DNA of 64,000 bases from Hydrotalea sp. (GCA_022402565.1 JAKRSC010000008.1:186001-250000); one strand, 5' to 3'; counted from the first letter of the stretch, positions 52,797 to 62,880 are shown. Notes: a model not told the origin generated them from the sequence alone. Numbers and translations are program-made.

Positions 52797-54527
52797 ATGC
52801 GAGTAATGAAATTGAATATATTTTTTTTGGTGTGTGCTCTGTTTATAGGTGTAAGTGTTCATGCGCAAAAAAGAAAGCCTGTTAAAAAATCAAAAGCAGT
52901 AAAAACTGCAAATAAGACTGCGCCAAAATCTACTAATCGACCTTCTAAATCTGGCTCATTGGTTGATACCATACCAGATAAAACTGTTGTTATTACATCT
53001 GCCTTCAAGCCATCTTTAAGGAATGCGGCAAAAATTAATTTTAATGCAGCCTCACCACTTATGGATACAGTTCGTATGTCTTTGCAGTACACAGTTCCAT
53101 CGCAGCAATTATTTTTTTCTTATAACCCTGTACCTGTAAAACCGCTTGCATTAGATATTGATAGTACGTTAACTTTTGAAAATAATGCTTTTGTAAAAGT
53201 TGGATATGGTAATTTTCAAACTCCTTATTTAGAAGGTGCCATGTCAATTGGTGATGGTAAGAAGTCTTTAATTTACTTACATGCTTTGCATACCTCTTCA
53301 AAAGGTACACAGCCTTTTCAAGAATTTAGGAGAACTAGTGCGAGTGTTAAAGGTGTTTTTAATGACCGTTTGAATCATGAATGGACTACCGTTTTAAGAT
53401 ACCAACGTAATGGACAATTTTTATACGGTTTTCAACCTTCTAGTTTAATTTTTTCAAAGGATTCATTGCGTCAAAATTTTCAGACAATAGGTGCTGAAAT
53501 AGATATGCGCAGAAAAACACCCAATAGTTTTGGTTTTACCTATCACCCCAAAATTAAATACAACTTTTTTACCTTACAAACGGGCGTTGGTGAATCAAAC
53601 ATAAAAGTTGATGCACCTTTTCAAAAGCGTTTAGGAAGATTCTTTGATTTGAATTTGGGCTTTACCGCGGATTTGACTTACCTAAATCCCGGTCAGTCAA
53701 GAGCAAGAATAGAAAACAACTTATTCTATGTGAGTCCATCTGTGCATTTTAAAACACCTAATCTTATGTTAGAAGTGGGTATGATGCCTAGCTGGGATAA
53801 CAGCAATTTTACCATGCTTCCTAACATTAAAGGTCAAGCAAAATTGAAAGGTGAGCGGTTGGTATTATTGGCGGGGATTGCAGGTTCTTTCCAAAAAAAT
53901 AGCTTTCAAAGCTTAGCTCAAATGAATCCTTTTATACAAGTGCCTTCATCTTTATTGAACACAAGAATTGTAGAACAATATGTGGGTATAAAAGGCGCCT
54001 CTGGACAATACCTAACCTATAATGCTAAATTGTCGCACTTGCACATGCGAAATATGCCTGTTTTTGTTAACACAGGAATTGGGAATCGTTTTTTTGCAAC
54101 ACCATTTGAAAATTCGGTTGATGCTATTCGATTACACGCAGAGGTGGGCTATACATTGCACGAAAAACTTGCCGTTCATGCAGCTGCTACCTATTTGAAT
54201 TTTATTAACTTAAGTAATAGTAGAGAAGCCTTTGGTATTTTACCTTTTGAGGTTACCAGCGGGCTCAAATGGAAATTGTTTAAAGATTTACATGTAAGTG
54301 CAGATATGTTCTTCTGGGATGGATCGTTTTACCAAAATGTAAATAATGATATTTTTAAACTAAAACCCGCACTGGATGCAAGTTTAGGCGTTGAATTTAC
54401 TGTAATGCCCAAGCTGAATGTATGGATGAAAATGAACAATGTTTTAAATAACCGCTATCAACGTTGGCATCAATATGAGGTCTTAGGTTTCAACGTGTTG
54501 GGAGGTGTTGTATATTCGTTCCGCTAA
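52797..54527 (+). CDS. Outer membrane beta-barrel protein without plug, function unknown
   Basis: 576 residues. Signal peptide about 1-23 (ending in VHAQ), then a Lys/Ser-rich low-complexity arm (about 24-55), a short conserved-looking segment TVVITSAFKPSLRNAAKINF, and a barrel of alternating strands. The end, NNVLNNRYQRWHQYEVLGFN then VLGGVVYSFR, looks like the last strands of TonB-dependent receptors with terminal Phe-Arg. I see no plug or carboxypeptidase-like domain. It lies 2 bases after the TPR gene and 12 bases before the HU-like gene. Confidence 0.83.
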   Translation: MRVMKLNIFFLVCALFIGVSVHAQKRKPVKKSKAVKTANKTAPKSTNRPSKSGSLVDTIPDKTVVITSAFKPSLRNAAKINFNAASPLMDTVRMSLQYTVPSQQLFFSYNPVPVKPLALDIDSTLTFENNAFVKVGYGNFQTPYLEGAMSIGDGKKSLIYLHALHTSSKGTQPFQEFRRTSASVKGVFNDRLNHEWTTVLRYQRNGQFLYGFQPSSLIFSKDSLRQNFQTIGAEIDMRRKTPNSFGFTYHPKIKYNFFTLQTGVGESNIKVDAPFQKRLGRFFDLNLGFTADLTYLNPGQSRARIENNLFYVSPSVHFKTPNLMLEVGMMPSWDNSNFTMLPNIKGQAKLKGERLVLLAGIAGSFQKNSFQSLAQMNPFIQVPSSLLNTRIVEQYVGIKGASGQYLTYNAKLSHLHMRNMPVFVNTGIGNRFFATPFENSVDAIRLHAEVGYTLHEKLAVHAAATYLNFINLSNSREAFGILPFEVTSGLKWKLFKDLHVSADMFFWDGSFYQNVNNDIFKLKPALDASLGVEFTVMPKLNVWMKMNNVLNNRYQRWHQYEVLGFNVLGGVVYSFR

Positions 54528-54539
54528 TGAGCTGTAAAA

Positions 54540-55118
54540 ATGCATCAAATCTTATATAAATACTTGATTCTGAATAAACAATTGAGCCTGCCAGAGGTAG
54601 GTACTTTTATTTTAGATGAAATTCCTGCTCAACTTGATATTCCCAATAACTTGATTCACGCTCCTAGCTCTATGGTTCGCTACAAGCCAGGTGTTGCCAA
54701 AGCAGATAAGCATTTTTTTAACTTTATAGCTAAAGAATTAGCTATTGATGAAACTGAGGCAATTCAAGCTTTTCATGATTTCATGTTGAAGGCAAAGCAA
54801 GGAATGATAGGTGAGCATGGTTTCGCTATTAAAGGATTGGGTTCAATTAAGAAAGACCATCATGGGAAAACCATTTTTTTAGCAGAACGTCAATCACATG
54901 ATCTACTACCGCAGGTTAGTCTAGAGGGTTTATTTGCAAGGCCGAAACATATGGAAACTCTTGCAAAGAAGGAAGAGGATAATCCGGATAAACTTGATAG
55001 AGAAGTAGAGACTATGGTTCAGAAGGAACTGGAAAAAGATGAAGAAGACTATTGGTGGATATATGCCATTATTTTATTGTTGTTAGGTATTGGAGCATTG
55101 TTGTACTACTACGTATAA
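54540..55118 (+). CDS. HU-CCDC81-like membrane-anchored protein
   Basis: 192 residues. The N-terminal part (about 1-115) matches the two HU-CCDC81 repeats seen in Bacteroidota, with ILYKYLILNKQLSLPEVGTF and GFAIKGLGSIKKDHHGKTIF. An acidic linker follows, and the C-terminus has one membrane segment (IYAIILLLLGIGALLYYYV). Many relatives carry a SPOR domain at the C-terminus; none is present here. The DNA- or protein-binding role is unknown. Confidence 0.8.
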   Translation: MHQILYKYLILNKQLSLPEVGTFILDEIPAQLDIPNNLIHAPSSMVRYKPGVAKADKHFFNFIAKELAIDETEAIQAFHDFMLKAKQGMIGEHGFAIKGLGSIKKDHHGKTIFLAERQSHDLLPQVSLEGLFARPKHMETLAKKEEDNPDKLDREVETMVQKELEKDEEDYWWIYAIILLLLGIGALLYYYV

Positions 55119-55123
55119 GCATC

Positions 55124-56035
55124 ATGATTATTTCTTATAATGCTTGTCCTGTTTGTTCAGGAAAAAATATTCGTCACTTTTTACATGTGAAAGACCATGC
55201 TGTGAGTGGCAAACAGTTTCCTGTATATGAATGCAACGCCTGCAAGCTTAGGTTTACACAAAAAATTCCTGATCAAGCTCATATTGGCCCGTACTATCGC
55301 TTTGAAAATTATGTTTCGCATAACAATACAAAGCAAGGCTTGGTTAATAGGCTTTATCACATTGCGAGATATTTTTCACTACAAGGAAAATTTTCATTGC
55401 TTAAAAGTTTAGTACAAGGATCAACAGGAAAGCATCTTGATTATGGAGCTGGTACTGGAGCATTTGTACAGATGATGGCAAGTAAAGGATGGGATTCAAT
55501 AGGATTAGAACCAGATGATTTAGCAAGATCGGTTGCTGCACGTGATTTTGGTATTCAATTGCAAGAGCCTAATTACCTCCAAGAGATAAAAAGTAATAGT
55601 CTGGATAAAATTACACTCTGGCATGTATTAGAACATGTACACGAATTACATGCAACCTTTGAACAATTAATTAATAAAGTGAAATTAGGAGGACATATTA
55701 TAATTGCGGTGCCCAATTATACCAGTTATGATGCAAAACATTATGGTGAATTTTGGGCGGCATATGATGTGCCTAGGCATTTATATCACTTTTCTCCAGA
55801 TACAATTGCGTTTCTTGCAAACAAATATCAACTTCAGCTCATTCAACAAAAGCCTATGTGGTTTGATGCTTGGTATGTAGCTATGTTGAGTGAAAAGTAT
55901 CAACAAAAAAAATTGGGATTATTGAGAGCATGTTGGGTAGGTTGTATTTCTAATTGGAAAGCTTTGAGGAAGAATACTGCATGCAGTTCAATTATTTATG
56001 TTTTAAAAAAGCCATACGTTACAGTACAAAAGTAA
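55124..56035 (+). CDS. Class I SAM-dependent methyltransferase with N-terminal zinc-binding motif
   Basis: 303 residues from the ATG at 55124 (a start at 55052 would overlap the previous gene's membrane segment). N-terminal Cys8/Cys11 and Cys37/Cys40 form a zinc ribbon-like pair, followed by a Rossmann fold with LDYGAGTGAFVQMMASKGWD and WHVLEHVHELHATFEQL. This is the Methyltransf_23 type often found in surface glycan and lipid gene clusters. The end overlaps the convergent rnz gene by 17 bases. Confidence 0.86.
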   Translation: MIISYNACPVCSGKNIRHFLHVKDHAVSGKQFPVYECNACKLRFTQKIPDQAHIGPYYRFENYVSHNNTKQGLVNRLYHIARYFSLQGKFSLLKSLVQGSTGKHLDYGAGTGAFVQMMASKGWDSIGLEPDDLARSVAARDFGIQLQEPNYLQEIKSNSLDKITLWHVLEHVHELHATFEQLINKVKLGGHIIIAVPNYTSYDAKHYGEFWAAYDVPRHLYHFSPDTIAFLANKYQLQLIQQKPMWFDAWYVAMLSEKYQQKKLGLLRACWVGCISNWKALRKNTACSSIIYVLKKPYVTVQK

Positions 56036-56930
56036 CTCCTTCTACCGCCAATTCTGATGAAGGGAATATTGTTTTGGCTTCCTGTAAAAAAGCATCTAGC
56101 TTTTCATATTTACTGCTAAAGTGTCCTATAGCTAATCGCTTTACATTCGCTTCTTTTGCAATTTCTGCAGCCTGCACAGTTGTACTATGGTATCTATTAG
56201 CGGCTCGTTCTGCAAGGTCTTTCAGGTAAGTTGTTTCATGGTACATAAGTGTGACATTTGTAGTTGCTGTTGCAACGCGACTATCCTTTATGGTATCTGC
56301 ACAATACGCATAACTTTTGCCTTCCGAGTTAGGTAACGTGAGCCATTCATTCTTAATAACTTCCCCAGTTTTGGTTGTATAGTCTTCTCCTAACTTGAGT
56401 TTCTCATAAAAAACTGCTGGAATTTTATACTCAAGAACTTTCTCTCGATAAATTTTTCTTGGTTTCTTTTTTTCACGAATAATAAACCCCCAACAAGGTA
56501 CTCTATGATAGGTAGGAAAACATTCAATTGTAAAACGTGGATAATTGACCAATAATCCAGGTTCTTTTATAGCATGGATATGCAAAGGAAAAGGAAGTTG
56601 TGTGTCTGCAACTTTTAATTGAAGAGCAATAATATCTTGTAAATGTTCTGGTCCATATATGTGCAAATCATGTTCTCTACCCAATAAGCCCATACTAGTT
56701 ATTAAACCCATTAAACCAAAATAGTGATCGCCGTGTAAATGAGAAATTAGGATGTGGTTGATTTTACTTCTTCTTATTTTATAGCGAGCCATTTGCATCT
56801 GCGTTCCTTCACCACAATCAATTAATATCAATTGATCATGGATAGTCACAACCTGCGATGTCGGATGACGATCGTAAGCCGGTAATGCAGAATTATTCCC
56901 TAAAATGGTAACGCCAAACATAAACTTCAA
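56019..56930 (-). CDS. rnz: Ribonuclease Z
   Basis: Metallo-beta-lactamase-fold tRNA 3' endonuclease, 303 residues. The zinc motif HLHGDH (His64, His66, Asp68, His69) and later ligands in AYCADTIKDSRV and IGHFSSKY are present. It trims pre-tRNA 3' ends, which matters here because the tRNAs in this window lack an encoded CCA. It is 3 bases behind the STAS gene. Confidence 0.94.
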   Translation of the reverse strand: MKFMFGVTILGNNSALPAYDRHPTSQVVTIHDQLILIDCGEGTQMQMARYKIRRSKINHILISHLHGDHYFGLMGLITSMGLLGREHDLHIYGPEHLQDIIALQLKVADTQLPFPLHIHAIKEPGLLVNYPRFTIECFPTYHRVPCWGFIIREKKKPRKIYREKVLEYKIPAVFYEKLKLGEDYTTKTGEVIKNEWLTLPNSEGKSYAYCADTIKDSRVATATTNVTLMYHETTYLKDLAERAANRYHSTTVQAAEIAKEANVKRLAIGHFSSKYEKLDAFLQEAKTIFPSSELAVEGVTFVL

Positions 56931-56933
56931 GAA

Positions 56934-57332
56934 TTAATTGTTTTGTTCAAACTCTACATCGTCTGAATCAAGTAGTTCTCTTTCAATTTCCTCCATTTGT
57001 ACAATGTCCCATGCTTCTGATTCAGTTGGTGTAGTATTCATTATTTCCAACAGTTCCAACTTGTCGAGTTGTTCTTCAACTGCTTCTTGAACACAGCAAA
57101 TAACAAAAGAAGCATTGTTTTCATAGAACTTTTGCTGAAGCTCCATAATTCTTGTAGCCGAAGTATCAGAAAGAGAAGCAATGCTCTCAAGATTAAGTAC
57201 AACATTTTTCGGAACTTTATCTAGGCACGATAAACAGGTGTTGATTAAATCATCCGTAAGATTGTCAGACAAAACTGCCATATCTGGTTGAACAACACTG
57301 AATTTTTCTTTGGTACTAATTTTGACTGACAT
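56934..57332 (-). CDS. STAS-domain protein (anti-sigma factor antagonist-like)
   Basis: 132 residues. The segment VVLNLESIASLSDTSATRIM corresponds to the STAS core, with Asp56-Thr57-Ser58 where DSSG is usual, so the phosphorylatable serine position is kept. The C-terminal 30 residues are acidic and probably disordered. No partner kinase or sigma factor lies nearby. It forms a two-gene operon with rnz and is divergent from clpC. Confidence 0.78.
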   Translation of the reverse strand: MSVKISTKEKFSVVQPDMAVLSDNLTDDLINTCLSCLDKVPKNVVLNLESIASLSDTSATRIMELQQKFYENNASFVICCVQEAVEEQLDKLELLEIMNTTPTESEAWDIVQMEEIERELLDSDDVEFEQNN

Positions 57333-57431
57333 ATTAAATTACATTAACAATTGTGTATAAATTCTACTGCCCCAAAAACTTAACTTTCGTCAAAAATATT
57401 CGTTATAATTGTATAAATCCAATTTGAATTT

Positions 57432-59984
57432 ATGGATAATAATTTTTCAGCCCAAGTAAAAGAGATCATTTCTTATTCTAGAGAAGAGGCTCTTCGTTTG
57501 GGAAACGACTTTATAGGAACCGAACATCTGCTACTTGGTCTAATTCGAGATGCGGATAATAATGCTATAAAAGTATTGCGTCAGCTTGATGTTGATTTGT
57601 ATGAATTGCGCAAAGAAATTGAACTTGCAGTAAAAGATAAAACAGGCAAGAGCATTGCTAACATCAATAGTCTCCCTCTTACGAAGCAAGCCGAGAAAGT
57701 AATTCGGGTAACTGTTTTGGAAGCAAAGCAGTTGAAAAGTCCTTTAGTAGAAACTGAGCATCTTATGCTAAGTATTCTTCGCAACAAGGAAAATATTGCA
57801 ACGCAAATTCTCAATCAGTTTAACATTGATTATGATGCTTTTAGAAATGAGTTAGGCATGGTGGGAACATCTGGCACAGCTCCTAAAAGTGAATACACAG
57901 AGGATAACGATGACGAGTTTGATGAAGAAAAGAAAGGTGGATATGGCTCTGCTCGTCAGGGTAGTGGCTCAAAACCGGCAGCTGGCAAGAGTAAAACGCC
58001 CGTTTTAGATAATTTCGGTCGCGATATTACTAAACTTGCAGAGAATGGTAATTTGGATCCAATTGTTGGAAGAGAGGCTGAAATTGAGCGTGTTAGCCAG
58101 ATTCTAAGCAGACGGAAGAAGAATAACCCAATCCTAATAGGTGAGCCTGGAGTAGGTAAAACTGCTATTGTGGAGGGTTTAGCGCTTCGCATTGTTCAGA
58201 GGAAAGTGAGTAGGGTCTTGTTCGATAAACGTGTTATAAGTTTAGATCTTGCTGCCCTTGTTGCTGGTACAAAATATCGTGGTCAGTTTGAAGAGCGTAT
58301 GAAGGCAATTATGAATGAATTGGAAAAGAACCGCGACGTTATTTTGTTTATTGATGAAATACACACTATTGTTGGTGCTGGAGGTGCAAGCGGAAGTTTG
58401 GATGCTTCTAATATATTTAAACCCGCTTTGGCTAGGGGTGAGCTGCAGTGCATTGGCGCTTCTACTTTGGATGAGTACAGAATGTACATTGAAAAAGATG
58501 GGGCTTTAGATAGACGTTTTCAAAAAGTCATTATTGATCCTCCAAGTGTGGAAGAGACTGTTTTAATTCTCAATAATATTAAATCTAAATACGAGGATTA
58601 TCATAGCGTGGTGTACGATCAAGAAGCTATTGAAGCTTGTGTGAAATTGAGTGATCGATATATGACAGATAGACTGTTGCCAGATAAGGCAATAGATGTT
58701 CTTGACGAGGTTGGGGCAAGGGTGCATCTGAAAAACATTAATGTTCCTGATGAAATTGTTGAATTAGAGAAGCAAATTGAGGAAGTCAAAGTAGAGAAGA
58801 ATAAAGTGGTGAAAAGCCAGCGTTTCGAAGAAGCTGCTGCACTTAGGGATAAAGAAAAGAAATTGGGTGAAGAGCTTGAAAGAGCAAAGGCTATTTGGGA
58901 AGAAGACAGTAAAACAAGAAGATACCCCATTACCGAGGAGCATATTGCAGAAGTTGTAAGTATGATGACGGGTATTCCAGTAAAGAGAATGGTGCAGGCA
59001 GAAACTGAGAAGCTTCGTCGTATGCATGAGGATATGAAGGGTATGGTAATAGGACAAGACGATGCCATTACCAAAGTGGTGAAAGCTATTCAACGCAACC
59101 GTGTAGGATTAAAAGATCCTAAAAAACCCATTGGAACATTTATTTTCTTAGGTCCTACTGGTGTTGGTAAAACCGAACTTGCTCGTTCTCTAGCGAGATA
59201 CATGTTTGACTCAGAAGATGCACTTATTCGTATAGATATGAGTGAATATATGGAGAAGTTCACGGTGAGTAGGTTAATTGGTGCACCTCCAGGGTATGTA
59301 GGTTATGAAGAGGGTGGGCAGCTTACCGAAAAAGTACGTAGAAAGCCTTACAGTGTGATTTTGTTGGATGAAATTGAAAAAGCTCACCCAGATATCTATA
59401 ATATCCTTTTACAAGTATTAGACGATGGTCAACTTACAGATGGTTTGGGAAGAAAAGTTGATTTTAAAAACTCCCTCATCATTATGACCTCTAATATTGG
59501 GGTTCGTCAACTAAAAGAGTTTGGCGATGGTGTAGGATTTACTACTGCTACAAGGGTACAGCAATCAGAAGAAAATAATAAAGCTGTTATTGAAAAAGCC
59601 CTGAAGCGTACTTTCTCTCCAGAATTTCTAAATAGGATTGATGATGTGATTATTTTCAATTCGCTTACCAAAGAAAATATCTTCTCAATCATTGATATCT
59701 TAATGGCACAAGTTTTCAAGCGGTTAGAAGGGTTAGGTTTCAAGTTAGAAATCACTTCAGAGGCCAAAGACTTTATAGCCGAAAAAGGATATGATGTTCA
59801 ATTCGGAGCTCGTCCTTTGCATAGAGCTATTCAGAAATATCTCGAAGATCCATTGGCAGAAGAGATCCTTCAGATGCATGTGAAACAAGGAGACACTTTA
59901 GTAGCCGACTTTGATAAAGAAACTAATAAAATTAAGTTTGAGCTCAAACCTAATCAGGCAGAGGAAAAAACATCCGTAGAATAA
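57432..59984 (+). CDS. clpC: ATP-dependent Clp protease ATP-binding subunit ClpC
   Basis: 850-residue AAA+ unfoldase. Two Clp-N repeats (about 1-145), an acidic/Gly linker, AAA-1 with Walker A GEPGVGKT near 237, a UVR motif around 460-480, AAA-2 with GPTGVGKT near 574, and the C-terminal D2-small domain ending the ClpP-binding side. It feeds protein substrates to ClpP. The UVR motif identifies ClpC rather than ClpA or ClpB. Confidence 0.95.
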   Translation: MDNNFSAQVKEIISYSREEALRLGNDFIGTEHLLLGLIRDADNNAIKVLRQLDVDLYELRKEIELAVKDKTGKSIANINSLPLTKQAEKVIRVTVLEAKQLKSPLVETEHLMLSILRNKENIATQILNQFNIDYDAFRNELGMVGTSGTAPKSEYTEDNDDEFDEEKKGGYGSARQGSGSKPAAGKSKTPVLDNFGRDITKLAENGNLDPIVGREAEIERVSQILSRRKKNNPILIGEPGVGKTAIVEGLALRIVQRKVSRVLFDKRVISLDLAALVAGTKYRGQFEERMKAIMNELEKNRDVILFIDEIHTIVGAGGASGSLDASNIFKPALARGELQCIGASTLDEYRMYIEKDGALDRRFQKVIIDPPSVEETVLILNNIKSKYEDYHSVVYDQEAIEACVKLSDRYMTDRLLPDKAIDVLDEVGARVHLKNINVPDEIVELEKQIEEVKVEKNKVVKSQRFEEAAALRDKEKKLGEELERAKAIWEEDSKTRRYPITEEHIAEVVSMMTGIPVKRMVQAETEKLRRMHEDMKGMVIGQDDAITKVVKAIQRNRVGLKDPKKPIGTFIFLGPTGVGKTELARSLARYMFDSEDALIRIDMSEYMEKFTVSRLIGAPPGYVGYEEGGQLTEKVRRKPYSVILLDEIEKAHPDIYNILLQVLDDGQLTDGLGRKVDFKNSLIIMTSNIGVRQLKEFGDGVGFTTATRVQQSEENNKAVIEKALKRTFSPEFLNRIDDVIIFNSLTKENIFSIIDILMAQVFKRLEGLGFKLEITSEAKDFIAEKGYDVQFGARPLHRAIQKYLEDPLAEEILQMHVKQGDTLVADFDKETNKIKFELKPNQAEEKTSVE

Positions 59985-59990
59985 AAAAAT

Positions 59991-60023
59991 AAAGCCGCAT
60001 CTGTTTTCCAGAGCGGCTTTTTT
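59991..60023 (+). terminator. Intrinsic terminator after clpC
   Basis: AAAGCCGC...GCGGCTTT with inner CTG/CAG pairs and a T tail, 6 bases after the stop. Confidence 0.88.
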
Positions 60024-60043
60024 GATTCGTTCTATAACCGTTT

Positions 60044-60376
60044 TTAATCCTCAAAAATGTTGTAGAGACCATTAAAAATGATGCAAACACCTATACCAGT
60101 GATTCCGTATAGAATTAAACTATTAAGTGAAGGGAATGCTTCTATTAGTGTAAGGAAACAACTAAAGAACCCAAGAAACGCACCTATTCCTAAGCAAACA
60201 AACCCTCGCCACTGACGTTTGGCAGTTCTCATTTTTCTATATTGCTGATACATTTCATCCTGTAATTCTACTGGCATCCCACTTAACTCTAATTGTTCCT
60301 TTACAAATTTGAGTGGCTTTTGCTCACGCAGCCATAGGTCTAACTGCTCCATTGGAATGGTAGAGGTATAAGGCAT
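60044..60376 (-). CDS. Small membrane protein, function unknown
   Basis: 110 residues. The N-terminal half is soluble (MPYTSTIPMEQLDLWLREQK), with a helix that ends in QYRKMRTAKRQWRG. Two hydrophobic segments (about 55-75 and 84-104) make a hairpin in the membrane. I do not recognise the family. It lies alone between two terminators and converges with clpC. Confidence 0.68.
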   Translation of the reverse strand: MPYTSTIPMEQLDLWLREQKPLKFVKEQLELSGMPVELQDEMYQQYRKMRTAKRQWRGFVCLGIGAFLGFFSCFLTLIEAFPSLNSLILYGITGIGVCIIFNGLYNIFED

Positions 60377-60444
60377 GTCAATCGTTTTAGGCTATGAATA
60401 TATAAAATTTCAAACAAAACCATTCAATCTCTATTCTTCTTACC

Positions 60445-60478
60445 AATAAAAAACCCGTCCTTGTTATAAAGACGGGTT
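60445..60478 (-). terminator. Terminator after aconitase
   Basis: AACCCGTC/GACGGGTT stem (60452-60459 and 60471-60478), with the T run on the minus strand (60445-60451). It lies 22 bases past the acn stop. Confidence 0.85.
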
Positions 60479-60500
60479 ATTATATGAATGTTTTTAGATA

Positions 60501-62768
60501 TTATCCTGCAACTTGCTTTCTAATGATATTCAAGGCAGCACCTGCTTTGAACCACTCAATTTGTTGCTGATTGTAGGTGTGGTTTGCTTGAATTTCCTCT
60601 TTTGAACCATCTGCATGATGTAATACCAAAGTAAGCGGTTGGCTAGGACTGAAAGTTGTTAAGCCAATTACATCAATACTGTCATCCTCCTGGATTTTAT
60701 CGTAGTCTGCTTTATTGGCAAAAGTCAATGCCAACATACCTTGCTTCTTCAAGTTTGTTTCGTGAATTCTTGCAAATGATTTTGTTAAAACAACACGAAC
60801 GCCAAGGTGACGGGGCTCCATAGCAGCGTGCTCTCTTGAGCTACCTTCACCATAGTTTTCATCGCCAACCACAATGGTGCCAATGCCAGCAGCTTTGTAA
60901 GCACGTTGAGTAGCTGGTACAGGTCCGTATTCTCCAGTAAGTTGGTTCTTGACAGAATCAGTTTTTTCATTAAAGAAGTTGGTAGCACCAATGAGCAAAT
61001 TATTTGAAATATTATCTAAGTGACCACGGAACTTCAACCAAGGGCCAGCCATTGAAATATGGTCAGTTGTACACTTACCTTTAGCCTTAATCAAAAGTTT
61101 CAATCCCTTCAAATCTGTGCCTTCCCATGCTGCAAATGGATCTAACAATTGCAAACGCTTACTTGCTGGGTCAACTGCTACTTGCACGCCACTTCCATCA
61201 GCTGCAGGAGCTTGATAGCCGCGATCTTCCACTGCAAAACCCTTTTCAGGAAGTTCCATTCCTGTTGGTTCATCCAACTTAACCGCTTCACCTTTATCAT
61301 TAACCAAAGTATCTGTTAATGGATTGAAGGTAAGATCACCTGCAATTGCCAAAGCGGTTACTAGTTCAGGAGATGCAACAAAGGCCATTGTATTTGGGTT
61401 ACCATCTGCTCTTTTTGCAAAGTTTCTATTGAAGCTGTGAACAATTGTATTACGCTCTTGCTTTTCTGCACCCATTCTATCCCACATACCAATACAAGGT
61501 CCGCATGCATTGGCAAATACTTTAGCGCCAATCTTGTCAAAAACTTCCAAGAAGCCATCTCTTTCAATGGTATAACGAACTTGTTCAGAACCAGGCGTGA
61601 TTGTGTATTCAGCCTTAGGTTTTAAGCCTTTAGCCACAGCCTGCTTTGCTAATGAAACTGCACGGCTAATGTCTTCGTAAGAACTGTTGGTACAGCTACC
61701 AATTAAGCCCACTTCAACTTTGGTTGGCCAGTTATTTGCAGCAGCCATTTCCTTCATCTTAGAAATAGGCGTAGCTAAATCTGGAGTAAAAGGTCCATTC
61801 AAATGTGGCTCAAGTTCACTCAAATTGATTTCAATCACTTGATCAAAATACTTTTCTGGCGCAGCGTGCACTTCTGGGTCTGCAGTTAGGTGTTCACGAA
61901 TTGCATCTGCCATAGCAGCAACTTCTTCGCGGCCAGTTGCTTTTAAGTAGCGGCTCATACTTTCATCATATCCAAAAGTTGAAGTAGTTGCTCCAATTTC
62001 AGCACCCATATTACAAATAGTGCCCTTTCCTGTACAGCTCATTGCTACTGCACCTTCACCAAAATATTCAACAATTGCACCTGTACCACCTTTTACAGTT
62101 AAGATACCTGCAACTTTTAAAATAACGTCTTTTGGAGCTGTCCATCCACTTAATTTACCTGTAAGTTTTACCCCAATTAATTTAGGCCATTTTAATTCCC
62201 AAGGAAGACCAGCCATAACATCACAAGCGTCGGCACCACCCACACCAATAGCAATCATGCCCAACCCGCCAGCATTTACAGTATGAGAGTCCGTACCAAT
62301 CATCATACCACCGGGGAATGCATAGTTTTCCAATACCACTTGGTGAATGATACCAGCACCAGGCTTCCAAAAACCAATACCATACTTGTTTGAAACTGAA
62401 GCTAAGAAGTCGTACACTTCTTTACTTTCGGCATTTGCTACTTCCAAATCTTTTTTAGCCTCGTCTCTTGCAGTAATTAAGTGGTCGCAATGTACTGTAC
62501 TTGGAACTGCTACTTTAGGGCGGCCAGCTTGCATAAACTGCAAAAGCGCCATTTGAGCAGTAGCATCTTGCATAGCAACACGGTCTGGAGCAAAATCTAC
62601 ATACGATTTAGCTCTTTCGAATGCCTGTAAAGGCATATCGCTGTGCAAGTGAGCATATAATATTTTTTCTGAAAGGGTGAGGGGACGACCCAATGTGGTA
62701 CGCGCTGCGGCTATTTTTCCGGGCATTTCTGCGTACAATTTTTTAATCATGTCGAGATCGAACGCCAT
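60501..62768 (-). CDS. Aconitate hydratase, mitochondrial type
   Basis: 755-residue [4Fe-4S] enzyme of the TCA cycle that isomerises citrate to isocitrate. The N-terminal domain shows [17 protein letters not shown] and [20 protein letters not shown]; cluster cysteines lie in [10 protein letters not shown] (near 360) and [12 protein letters not shown] (near 421 and 424). The C-terminal swivel domain has [18 protein letters not shown]. Sequence and length fit the mitochondrial-type family found in Bacteroidota, not AcnA (about 890 residues) or AcnB. Confidence 0.95.
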   Translation of the reverse strand: MAFDLDMIKKLYAEMPGKIAAARTTLGRPLTLSEKILYAHLHSDMPLQAFERAKSYVDFAPDRVAMQDATAQMALLQFMQAGRPKVAVPSTVHCDHLITARDEAKKDLEVANAESKEVYDFLASVSNKYGIGFWKPGAGIIHQVVLENYAFPGGMMIGTDSHTVNAGGLGMIAIGVGGADACDVMAGLPWELKWPKLIGVKLTGKLSGWTAPKDVILKVAGILTVKGGTGAIVEYFGEGAVAMSCTGKGTICNMGAEIGATTSTFGYDESMSRYLKATGREEVAAMADAIREHLTADPEVHAAPEKYFDQVIEINLSELEPHLNGPFTPDLATPISKMKEMAAANNWPTKVEVGLIGSCTNSSYEDISRAVSLAKQAVAKGLKPKAEYTITPGSEQVRYTIERDGFLEVFDKIGAKVFANACGPCIGMWDRMGAEKQERNTIVHSFNRNFAKRADGNPNTMAFVASPELVTALAIAGDLTFNPLTDTLVNDKGEAVKLDEPTGMELPEKGFAVEDRGYQAPAADGSGVQVAVDPASKRLQLLDPFAAWEGTDLKGLKLLIKAKGKCTTDHISMAGPWLKFRGHLDNISNNLLIGATNFFNEKTDSVKNQLTGEYGPVPATQRAYKAAGIGTIVVGDENYGEGSSREHAAMEPRHLGVRVVLTKSFARIHETNLKKQGMLALTFANKADYDKIQEDDSIDVIGLTTFSPSQPLTLVLHHADGSKEEIQANHTYNQQQIEWFKAGAALNIIRKQVAG

Positions 62769-62808
62769 AGTCTGATAAGTTTTGGAAATATTAAAATTTT
62801 GAGCACGG

Positions 62809-62816
62809 CGAAGGTA
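62809..62816 (-). promoter_or_regulatory. Possible acn promoter box TACCTTCG
   Basis: One mismatch to TANNTTTG on the minus strand, 40 bases before the acn start. A T run lies at the -33 position. Confidence 0.45.
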
Positions 62817-62872
62817 CGAGAAACACGGGGACGAAAAAAAGCTGAAAAGGACTTTTATATTCCTTCTATCTA

Positions 62873-62880
62873 TAATTTTG
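62873..62880 (+). promoter_or_regulatory. Possible pspC promoter box TAATTTTG
   Basis: Full TANNTTTG match, 32 bases before the ATG at 62913. The upstream element is T-rich (62853-62856) at a 16-base gap, which is short. Confidence 0.45.
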
